Assembly: GCF_028993635.1 (NCBI RefSeq) | Contig: NZ_CP118631.1 | Location: 2,294,001 to 2,358,000 of the forward strand | Length of the DNA stretch: 64,000 nt | Source: Mucilaginibacter sp. SJ | Lineage (GTDB): Bacteria; Bacteroidota; Bacteroidia; Sphingobacteriales; Sphingobacteriaceae | Direction: 5' to 3' | Notes under the pieces: generated by a model | What the model was told of the DNA's origin: nothing | The model's input: the letters and a program-made list of their open reading frames with translations, nothing else | Database searches by the model: none | Position numbers and translations under genes: made by a program | Shown here: one piece after another, positions 16,739-24,221 of the stretch | Numbering within the stretch: the stretch's first letter is position 1 | How the letters are laid out: each line of letters begins with the position of its first letter

Positions 16739-19156
16739 CTACTCTGTCTTTAAACTCTTTACCGGGTTCATCAGTGCTGCTTTCACACTCAAAAACGAAA
16801 CTGTTGCGAAGGCAACCAGCAATACCAGGAAAAATGGAATAACAAACAGGAAGGGGTTGATATCCATCCTGAAAGCATATGTTTGCAGCCATTGATGAAT
16901 AGCGTACCAGCCTATTGGTGCCGAAATCACAAACGATACAACTACCAGCAGGGCAAAGTCTTTATACAGTAATCTTAAAATACTGTTTACCGAAGCTCCC
17001 AGTACCTTGCGGATGCCGATCTCTTTGGTGCGCTGTACAATGGTATATGATACGAGGCCAAATAAGCCCAAACAGGCCACAAAAATGGCGATGCCCGTAA
17101 ATACGCCAAACACCTGCCCAAAGCGCTGATCGGTTTTGTATTGCTCGTTAAAATGCTGATCTAAAAAGAAATAATCAAACTGGTCGCCGGGAAAAAAGGC
17201 CGCCCAGGTTTTCTTTAATTCCGCAATGGTTTGGGGCAAATTGGTGGTGCTTATCTTTACAGATACCGGCCCCCGCACATCTGGGATACAACGAAATATC
17301 ATGGCATCATAAGCATCATGTAATGATTGCTGGTGAAAGTTATCGGCCACACCTATTATCTCATAAACCTGTCCCCAAAAATCAATGCGTTTACCCAGGG
17401 CATCAGCAGGTTTGTTAAAGCCTAACTGCTCAATCCCCTTTTTGGTAAATACCACCTTGTGCGGCTCGTCGCCAAACTCTTTCGAAAATTTACGCCCCGC
17501 TATCAGCTTCATATCGTAAGCGTTAAGGTAATCATAATCGGCACCTATGATACGATATTGCTTGCTGGTGCTCTGATCAGAGCCTACCAGCTTGATACCG
17601 CCTGCGTTCCAGCCCACAGGTTCGCCAGGGATTGAGGTTGATACCGTTACGCTTTTAACCGCAGATTGCGCCAGGCATTCGTGTTTAAATGAACTCATGC
17701 TACGATAAAACGAATCTACCTTAACCAACGGGGCTTTAATGACCAGTGTTTGATCTATTTTTACCCCTAACTTTTGGCTTTGCATGTATTTAAGTTGTTT
17801 GAACACTGTAAGCGATCCTATCAGTAAAAATATCGAGGCAGCAAACTGGAATACTACCATTGCCTTACGTAATATCACTCCCCCTGGCGACGCCAGGATC
17901 TTGCCTTTCATCACTTCAACCGGCCTGAACGCCGATAATACAATGGCCGGGTAAAAACCGCTGAAGAATGAGCCCAACACAAAGATTCCCAAAACAGCCA
18001 ACCAAAAAGCTGCTTTAGCAAATAACGTAAACCCCATCTGCATGCCGGAAATATTGGCAAATGCAGGCAAACAGGCCATAATGATAAGCAATGCCAGGCC
18101 TATAGCCATGGCGTTAAGCATCATGGCCTCCAACATGAACTGGGTAATCAACTGTGCTTTTGACGAGCCCAAAGTTTTACGCACCCCAACCTCTTTAGCC
18201 CGGCCAATACCTCGGGCAGTAGCCAGGTTGATATAGTTGATCCATGCTATGATGATCACAAAGATGGCAATCCCCAAAAGCAAGTACACTGATTTGCCAT
18301 CACCATTGGGCTGAAACTCCAGCATCCTGTTGGAATACAGGTGGATATCCTTTACCGGCTGAAGTGTATAAATGCCGCCTTCGCCCGTGCCGGGATATTT
18401 ATCATAAGCTTTTCTTACTACGGGGATAAACTTAGCTTCCAAAATACGCGGATCAACTCCGGGTTTAAGCAGCAGGTAAGTTGTGCAGCCGTCATTTAGC
18501 CAGGCATTATCGAGATTAAAATCTTTATTAGGCGGGTTTTCTTTAAGCAGCGTAGTGTAGGATTGCATGATATCGAAATTCATATGCGTATTGGCAGGCA
18601 TATTTTCCATTACGCCGGTAATTTTAAGCGGCTTATCTGTATTAATATACAAGGTTTGCCCAACGGGATTTACGCCATGAAAAAGCCTGTCAGCAATTTG
18701 CCGGGTAATTACCGCGGTGTTGGGTTCTTTAAGTGCAGTATTTCCGTCGCCGTTTATCAGCGGAAAAGAAAATGTTTTAAAAAACGCATCGCTTACATAG
18801 TAAACATTCCGGATTACCATTTTCTGATCCCTGTAATTGGCTATGGTTTGCCCTGCTCCTACAATCTTTACGTACTCTTCAATATCGGGCAACGCATTTT
18901 TAAATGCTGTGCCGGGTGCAAAAGCCCCGCCAGCCCATTGGGTACTTAACTTGCCATTGTTGTACCTGTCCTGATTAATCCGGAAAACGCGGTCTTTTTT
19001 GATGTGGAAGTCATCGAAACTAAGCTCAAAGCTAACATATTGCAAAATGAGCAGGCATGCCGCCATACCAATAGCCAGCCCTATTATATTAATAGCTGAG
19101 AAAGCTTTGTTTTTTGAAAGGTTTCTAAAAGCGACCAGCAGGTAGTTTTTAAGCAT
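16739..19156 (-). CDS. ABC transporter permease, FtsX/MacB-like
   Basis: 805 residues with the doubled FtsX architecture: an N-terminal membrane helix (about 20-42), a large MacB-like periplasmic domain, three helices (about 285-410), a further helix near 440, a second periplasmic domain, and three C-terminal helices. The conserved RTKEIGIRKVLGAS precedes the last membrane block and GRAKEVGVRKTLGSS the earlier one. Such permeases work with a LolD/MacB-type ATPase to move lipoproteins, peptides or drugs, or to signal envelope stress. No ATPase is adjacent; the nearest in the window is at 46169. Confidence 0.9.
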   Translation of the reverse strand: MLKNYLLVAFRNLSKNKAFSAINIIGLAIGMAACLLILQYVSFELSFDDFHIKKDRVFRINQDRYNNGKLSTQWAGGAFAPGTAFKNALPDIEEYVKIVGAGQTIANYRDQKMVIRNVYYVSDAFFKTFSFPLINGDGNTALKEPNTAVITRQIADRLFHGVNPVGQTLYINTDKPLKITGVMENMPANTHMNFDIMQSYTTLLKENPPNKDFNLDNAWLNDGCTTYLLLKPGVDPRILEAKFIPVVRKAYDKYPGTGEGGIYTLQPVKDIHLYSNRMLEFQPNGDGKSVYLLLGIAIFVIIIAWINYINLATARGIGRAKEVGVRKTLGSSKAQLITQFMLEAMMLNAMAIGLALLIIMACLPAFANISGMQMGFTLFAKAAFWLAVLGIFVLGSFFSGFYPAIVLSAFRPVEVMKGKILASPGGVILRKAMVVFQFAASIFLLIGSLTVFKQLKYMQSQKLGVKIDQTLVIKAPLVKVDSFYRSMSSFKHECLAQSAVKSVTVSTSIPGEPVGWNAGGIKLVGSDQSTSKQYRIIGADYDYLNAYDMKLIAGRKFSKEFGDEPHKVVFTKKGIEQLGFNKPADALGKRIDFWGQVYEIIGVADNFHQQSLHDAYDAMIFRCIPDVRGPVSVKISTTNLPQTIAELKKTWAAFFPGDQFDYFFLDQHFNEQYKTDQRFGQVFGVFTGIAIFVACLGLFGLVSYTIVQRTKEIGIRKVLGASVNSILRLLYKDFALLVVVSFVISAPIGWYAIHQWLQTYAFRMDINPFLFVIPFFLVLLVAFATVSFLSVKAALMNPVKSLKTE

Positions 19157-19554
19157 AATTGTAATGGTTTATACCTGAATTTCAGCTAATTACATGCCTT
19201 GTTTTTAATTTACTGAATATCAATATTTTAAATTAAATACAATCTACGGAAGTGTTCGTTTTCGAACAGTGATTGTGCGGTTGTGGTTAGAGATTTGAGG
19301 TTAGGTTATTTTTACTGCGCAAGTATTGTGTGGCTGCCTATGAGAGGATTACTTGCGCCTTCTGCATCTTGTCCGGGTAATTTGAAATCGTTGGACACAA
19401 GCAAATGAACGGACAGAGAAGGCTTTGACCAAACATCATTACCTCGTGTAGTGGATTGTTTAGTGTTTTGTATTGATTAAGTATTATAACTAACTTACAG
19501 ACAATTATAAACCTGATTATCAACCAATAACAATCAACCTTATTTTCAATTACC
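19157..19554. other. 398-base AT-rich intergenic region with a repeat copy
   Basis: Contains the first copy of the diverged direct repeat (19313-19424). The rest is AT-rich with no convincing gene. A 72-residue minus-strand frame across the repeat is not supported as coding. Confidence 0.6.
19313..19424. repeat. Diverged direct repeat, copy 1 (left of the TIR-like gene)
   Basis: Shares with 20246-20358 the ordered blocks TGCGCAA, ATTGTG, CTGCCT, TTACTT, CGCCTTCTGCAT, TGTCC and TTGGA. Within copy 1, GCGCAAGTA and TACTTGCGC form a hairpin with a loop of about 24 bases. Confidence 0.6.
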
Positions 19555-20217
19555 ATGGATCAACCCAAAGTATTTATCAGTGTTGGGGGAACCTCAACTC
19601 CCAGCCAGGAAGATTTTGTAAAAGCTATAGAAGACAGACTTAGAAGCGAAAATTTGATTCCCAACACCATCGGAAGAAATACATTCAGTTCTGATTCGCC
19701 TTTAAAATCAATAAAGGGATTGATGGATGAATGTTCAGGCATTTTAGTTATTGCACTTGAGCGAATCTATTTTGAAAGCGGGATTGAAAAACGGGGCAGC
19801 GCTAATGAAATAACACTATCAACAACCAAATTTGCTACTCCCTGGAATCAAATTGAATCAGCGATAGCATACACTAAGAATCTTCCGATTTTAGTTATCG
19901 TGGAGGAAGGAATACGTGCCGAGGGCTTATTAGAAAAAGGCTACGACTGGTATGTGATGACAGTAAAACCCAACCAAAATTCGTTATCAACAGTAGAGTT
20001 TAATGGTGTTTTGGCCAGTTGGAAGAGCAAAGTAGAGGCACTCAGCATTAGCAAAAATAATACTGCTGCCGAAAGAAGGAAAATTGTCCCAGACGAGCTA
20101 ACTGTCGGCGAGTTACTATCAAATATGAAACCTGCTCAACTATGGGGAGTGTTGGCCGCTATTATTGCATTAATGGCTGCAATTTTCGTGATTGGCCAGC
20201 ATTTTCCGGCTAAATAG
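19555..20217 (+). CDS. TIR/deoxyribosyltransferase-like protein with C-terminal membrane anchor
   Basis: 220 residues. Residues 5-120 alternate strands and helices as in TIR and nucleoside deoxyribosyltransferase folds: KVFISVGG, a helix, ILVIALERIYFE, a helix with Glu101 in TPWNQIESAIAY where a catalytic glutamate could lie, then LPILVIVEE. Residues 196-214 form a membrane helix, leaving a five- or six-residue tail, so the domain should face the cytoplasm from the inner membrane. Related folds cleave NAD or nucleotides in anti-phage defence, but neither activity nor family is proven here. The gene is AT-rich and bracketed by a diverged direct repeat. It could equally be a nucleotide sensor. 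Confidence 0.5.
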   Translation: MDQPKVFISVGGTSTPSQEDFVKAIEDRLRSENLIPNTIGRNTFSSDSPLKSIKGLMDECSGILVIALERIYFESGIEKRGSANEITLSTTKFATPWNQIESAIAYTKNLPILVIVEEGIRAEGLLEKGYDWYVMTVKPNQNSLSTVEFNGVLASWKSKVEALSISKNNTAAERRKIVPDELTVGELLSNMKPAQLWGVLAAIIALMAAIFVIGQHFPAK

Positions 20218-20245
20218 AATTTTAAGTTTGTAGTAGATCATTTCC

Positions 20246-20358
20246 TTGCGCAAACATTGTGCTTCTGCCTGTAGGGTGGCTTACTTACGCCTTCTGCATC
20301 AGATATCTCATGTCCAGGCAAATAAAAAAGGGTTGGATACCGGCAGGTGGACAAATAG
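20246..20358. repeat. Diverged direct repeat, copy 2 (right of the TIR-like gene)
   Basis: Second copy of the element at 19313, in the same orientation, with a 12-base insertion after CTTCTGCAT. The internal hairpin arms are less well preserved (GCGCAAACA against TTACTTACGC). Confidence 0.6.
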
Positions 20359-20439
20359 TGATAAAAATGAAAATACCGTATTATATAAGATTCTTTATTT
20401 TTGCTGAAGCAACCAAACCGATAATCAAAATAAGTCATC

Positions 20440-21216
20440 ATGGGGCTATTCGACCTTTTCAGGAAAAAACCACCAGAACAAATCCAACCAACTGCGCAGC
20501 CTCAGAAAGAAGAACCTATTGCAAAATATAGCGATTATAATGGCTACCTCATAGAGGTACTTAAAGACAGATTAGTTGAAATGGGGCACCAGGTTGAACG
20601 CTATCCGCAATATCTTACTTTGATACTTGATTCGGGCTTAGAAATATCCACCTCAATTATTGACGTGCCAGATGCACATCCATTTTTGATACAACTTAAT
20701 ATTTTAACCAGGCATCCTTTATATCTTGAGCAAGGGATATATGAATGTTTAGCCGGTATTGGCGAAACAATGGATAAGAGGATTACTTCGGCCTTAGATA
20801 ATTACCTTAACATTGTGTTTCCGCCAATAATGGAGGGCTTTACGGATACTCATGACCCGGAAGCTGATATGCTGGTAATTACAAATGCTCGGGAGATACT
20901 TTGGCACCCTAAGTTAGGCGACTTAATGGTGCAGGGGCAATGGGAGGAAATGCCGGACGGAAAATATCTTTTTGAAACTTTAAGAGAGAAAATTCAACCG
21001 TTTTTAATCAACAAAAAATTTAACTCTCTAAAAATTTATATTTCCAAACGAGCCGATGGCACTATAATAGGCGAATGCGTTTTTAATAATCAGCAATGGA
21101 ACGATGGCCTTGACGAAATGACCAAACACGCAGAAACCTGGGTAGTGAAAGGTGACTTTATGGCCTTGAAACAAGTAATTATGTTCAGGAGATGCGACGT
21201 TTATGATGGTTTGTAG
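20440..21216 (+). CDS. Uncharacterised protein, DUF6348-like
   Basis: 258 residues, soluble, no signal peptide or membrane helix. The N-terminus (MGLFDLFRKK followed by Pro/Gln-rich residues) looks like a flexible tail; the body from about residue 28 (YSDYNGYLIEVLKDRL) contains the segment DSGLEISTSIIDVPDAHPFLIQ. From memory this resembles proteins grouped as DUF6348, often next to contact-dependent or immunity-type genes; I cannot verify that here. It lies 222 bases after the TIR-like gene on the same strand, beyond the second repeat copy, and may be independent of it. Confidence 0.5.
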   Translation: MGLFDLFRKKPPEQIQPTAQPQKEEPIAKYSDYNGYLIEVLKDRLVEMGHQVERYPQYLTLILDSGLEISTSIIDVPDAHPFLIQLNILTRHPLYLEQGIYECLAGIGETMDKRITSALDNYLNIVFPPIMEGFTDTHDPEADMLVITNAREILWHPKLGDLMVQGQWEEMPDGKYLFETLREKIQPFLINKKFNSLKIYISKRADGTIIGECVFNNQQWNDGLDEMTKHAETWVVKGDFMALKQVIMFRRCDVYDGL

Positions 21217-21230
21217 CGGCCACCAAATCC

Positions 21231-21422
21231 TCACATCAACTCATTATCCTTTTTAACATGATAAGCCTTGTACGATAAGTAAAACAAGGCCAAAGCTGGC
21301 AGAGCGCCAAGGATTACCCCAACTGTATTAGGCTTTGGATACGTAGCTACAATTTGCACAATAAACAATATAGTTGCTACTATGCCACCTATAAGGTAAA
21401 GATATTTGAATTTGGGGTTCAT
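21231..21422 (-). CDS. Small two-helix membrane protein, function unknown
   Basis: 63 residues with two hydrophobic stretches (about 5-25, LYLIGGIVATILFIVQIVA, and 35-50, GVILGALPALALFYLSY) and a charged C-terminus (KKDNELM). No family recognised. It is convergent with the gene ending at 21216. The ATG is clear; expression is unproven. Confidence 0.5.
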   Translation of the reverse strand: MNPKFKYLYLIGGIVATILFIVQIVATYPKPNTVGVILGALPALALFYLSYKAYHVKKDNELM

Positions 21423-21442
21423 ATGCTATACACATTTAACAA

Positions 21443-21545
21443 CGCCATCTTGAACTTGTTTCAGGACCTCACAAATGGCTAACACTCGCTATTTTACTAA
21501 GCGTATACCTTGCATGTGGGGTCCCGAAACAAGTTCGGGATGACG
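21443..21545. repeat. Palindromic interspersed repeat (GAACTTGTTTC type)
   Basis: Arms of 31 bases at 21443-21473 and 21515-21545 pair with six mismatches; the core is GAACTTGTTTC/GAAACAAGTTC. Sequences of this kind (CCCGAAACAAGTTCGGGATGA) are repeated in many genomes. It lies just downstream of the GlgB gene. Confidence 0.65.
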
Positions 21546-21566
21546 CATTTATTTTATCAGGCCAGC

Positions 21567-23813
21567 TTACCGCTTCAACTCATATTTAGCAGGCACATCG
21601 GGTACCAATTTAAATACAGCGGCCGCAAGCGGTGGTATGGTAATTTTAATAGACTGGCTTTTACCATGCCAGCTTACCGGATCGCTGTTTACAGGCTCAT
21701 AGTTAATGATGCCGCTGCCCCAGTATTTCTCGTTATCGGAGTTAAAGATCTCTTTCCACTTACCGGCAGCGGGTACGCCTATGCGATAATCGCGGCGCAC
21801 AACAGGGGTCATGTTCAGGATGATCATCAGGTCGTTTTTAGTGTCATGCCCCATCCGGCGGTAAACCAGCATGGAATCGTTGGCATTGCCGCCGTCAACC
21901 CATTCAAAACCCTGGTGCGAAAAGGCCTTTTCATACAGCGCAGGCTCTGTACGGTATAAATGGTTCAACGCCTTAACCGTTTCGCTAATACCCTGGTGAT
22001 TTGGATACTGCAGCACATGCCACTGTAACGATTTGCCGAAATCCCATTCATCGCCCTGCCCAAATTCGCCGCCCATAAAGAGTAGTTTTGAGCCGGGGTG
22101 TGTGAACATGTATCCGTACATCAGTCTCAGGTTAGCAAACTGCCTCCACTCATCGCCGGGCATTTTGCGTAGCATACTGCCTTTGCCATAAACAACCTCG
22201 TCATGCGAGAAAGGCAGCATAAAGTTTTCGGTAAAGGCATATATAGTACTAAAAGTTATCTCGTTATGATGATATTTACGATGGATAGGATCCTCATGAA
22301 AATAATCGATAGTGTCATGCATCCAGCCCATCATCCATTTCATCCCAAAGCCCAGGCCGCCTAAATAAACCGGGCGACTAACGCCTGTAAATGACGTAGA
22401 TTCTTCAGCTATGGTTTGTACCGATGGAAAATGGCTGTAAACAGCTTCGTTAAATTCTTTCAGAAATGATATAGCTTCGAGGTTTTCGTTACCACCATAC
22501 CTGTTAGCTTCCCATTCGCCATGCTTGCGCGAATAATCAAGGTATAACATTGAGGCCACCGCGTCAACGCGTAAACCATCGGCATGATACCTTTCCAGCC
22601 AAAACAGAGCGTTGCTGATCAGAAAAGCCCTTACCTCGTTGCGGCCGTAGTTAAAAATATATGATTTCCAGTCGGGGTGAAAACCTTTGCGGGCATCGGC
22701 ATGCTCATAAAGGTGTGTACCGTCAAATTTATACAGCGCATGGATATCTCCCGGAAAATGCGAAGGCACCCAATCCAGGATTACACCGATGCCGGCTTTG
22801 TGAAATTCTTCAATCAGGTACATCAGTTGTTGTGGTGTACCGTAGCGTGATGCCGCTGCAAAATAACCACTTACCTGGTAACCCCAGCTCGGATAATACG
22901 GGTGTTCCATAATGGGCATGAACTCCACATGGGTGAAGCCCATTTCCTTTACATAAGGCACCATTTTTTCGGCAAGCTGAGTGTAAGTTAAAAACTCGTC
23001 CGGACTTTCGGGATTACGCGCCCATGAACCCAAATGCACTTCGTAAACCGAATATGGCCTGTCGAGCGCGTTATGTTCATGACGGTTCTGCATCCAATCC
23101 TGATCCTTCCACTCATAAAAAGTATCAGCAACTATAGAGGCAGTACGCGGCGGCAGTTCCCAGCGTAAAGCAAAGGGATCGCTTTTTTCCAGGTCTTCGC
23201 CGGTTGATGATTTGATATAGTATTTATACGTTTCGCCATTGCCAACATTTGGAATAAAACCTTCCCAAATACCCGATGAATCCCAGCGGGCATTCAAACT
23301 ATGCGAACCGCGGTTCCAGCCGTTAAAGTTGCCAATTACCGCTACGTATTGTGCATTTGGAGCCCAAACGGCAAAATAAGTCCCAATAACACCCTGATAT
23401 TCCACTACATGCGAGCCCAGTTTTTCATACAGCTTATAATGTTTGCCCGACTTAAATAAACTGATATCAAAATCCGTAAAACGGCTGTATGGTTCAACGG
23501 CTTTAAGCATTACAGGTTGCGGGGCAGTTTCTGTCGGGTTATTGGCATTCACCGCTTTCGGCTTAGCCGGCGCAGCTTTTTTAACGGCGGAAGGCTTCTC
23601 AGCAGCAGTCGATTTTGTTTTAACCGGCGCAGCTTTCTCTGCAACGACAGGCTTTTCGGCAGTTGCTGCTTTTGATTTAACTGCTTTTTTAGGTTCCGGG
23701 GCTCCTGTTTCAGGCGTTACTTTATCGGCTTTGACCTTAGTGACGGCTTTTTTTTCCTTTACAGGCTTTGTATCCGGTAAGGGGTTCTCGGTTTTAGTTG
23801 TTTTTTTGGCCAT
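21567..23813 (-). CDS. glgB: 1,4-alpha-glucan branching enzyme with a Lys/Ala/Pro-rich extension
   Basis: 748 residues. Residues about 110-748 are a GH13 branching enzyme: an N-terminal CBM48 domain (YVAVIGNFNGW), the barrel with nucleophile Asp near 417 in GLRVDAVAS, the acid/base Glu near 468 in AEESTSF, and FSHDEVVYGKGSM. It makes alpha-1,6 branches in glycogen. Residues 1-110 are an unusual low-complexity tail of repeated KAAPVK/AEKP-like units, resembling histone H1 or ribosomal-protein tails and making the protein longer than typical GlgB. It is the last gene of the maltodextrin module, 408 bases after the GH31 gene, so it may have its own promoter. Confidence 0.95.
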   Translation of the reverse strand: MAKKTTKTENPLPDTKPVKEKKAVTKVKADKVTPETGAPEPKKAVKSKAATAEKPVVAEKAAPVKTKSTAAEKPSAVKKAAPAKPKAVNANNPTETAPQPVMLKAVEPYSRFTDFDISLFKSGKHYKLYEKLGSHVVEYQGVIGTYFAVWAPNAQYVAVIGNFNGWNRGSHSLNARWDSSGIWEGFIPNVGNGETYKYYIKSSTGEDLEKSDPFALRWELPPRTASIVADTFYEWKDQDWMQNRHEHNALDRPYSVYEVHLGSWARNPESPDEFLTYTQLAEKMVPYVKEMGFTHVEFMPIMEHPYYPSWGYQVSGYFAAASRYGTPQQLMYLIEEFHKAGIGVILDWVPSHFPGDIHALYKFDGTHLYEHADARKGFHPDWKSYIFNYGRNEVRAFLISNALFWLERYHADGLRVDAVASMLYLDYSRKHGEWEANRYGGNENLEAISFLKEFNEAVYSHFPSVQTIAEESTSFTGVSRPVYLGGLGFGMKWMMGWMHDTIDYFHEDPIHRKYHHNEITFSTIYAFTENFMLPFSHDEVVYGKGSMLRKMPGDEWRQFANLRLMYGYMFTHPGSKLLFMGGEFGQGDEWDFGKSLQWHVLQYPNHQGISETVKALNHLYRTEPALYEKAFSHQGFEWVDGGNANDSMLVYRRMGHDTKNDLMIILNMTPVVRRDYRIGVPAAGKWKEIFNSDNEKYWGSGIINYEPVNSDPVSWHGKSQSIKITIPPLAAAVFKLVPDVPAKYELKR

Positions 23814-24221
23814 GATATAGATAACCTGTTAGGGTGTTAGTAAATAACCCAAATCACAGGAATGAGTTTGGTTTATATGTAATCAAATATAACAGGATTA
23901 ATATATTATGCAGGGTTTTGGAGATTTATTTTTGGAGGGAAGATTGTCTGAATCAGAATTTACTGAATTTGAGAATTAACAGAATAATTGTATGAACTCG
24001 AATTCATCGAATTAAGAGAATTCATTGAATTTACTAAGCATTCTGTCCATTCATCTAATTCAATAAATTCGAGTTCATACAGGAAACGCCATTGCCGTAG
24101 CAATGGCGTTGTAATGAGATGCCCTTAACATAAGCAAAGCTATAAAGGTTCTTGTTTCTTGATTTACAAGGCTGCCGCTACCTTTAACCTTTTGCCTTTC
24201 AGCTTTAACCTCTTCTAAATA
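23814..24221. other. 408-base intergenic region between GH31 and GlgB genes
   Basis: Dominated by the repeat element at 23941-24080. The remainder is AT-rich. On the minus strand this is the leader of glgB and the trailer of the GH31 gene. Confidence 0.6.
23990..24080. repeat. Long inverted repeat with 25-base arms
   Basis: Arms 23990-24014 and 24056-24080 (starting GTATGAACTCGAATT) differ at two positions; in a minus-strand RNA both become G-U pairs, so the stem would be continuous over 25 pairs. The loop contains TAAGCATTCTGT, also found inside the element at 28199-28389, so both belong to one family. Confidence 0.7.

Noticed and set aside
19338..19556. 72-codon minus-strand frame left of the TIR-like gene
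   Set aside because: It spans the diverged repeat, has no good start or family match, and the second repeat copy does not keep the same frame.
20238..20441. 67-codon minus-strand frame over the second repeat copy
   Set aside because: It shares only short stretches with the other copy and includes repeat hairpins; taken as non-coding.
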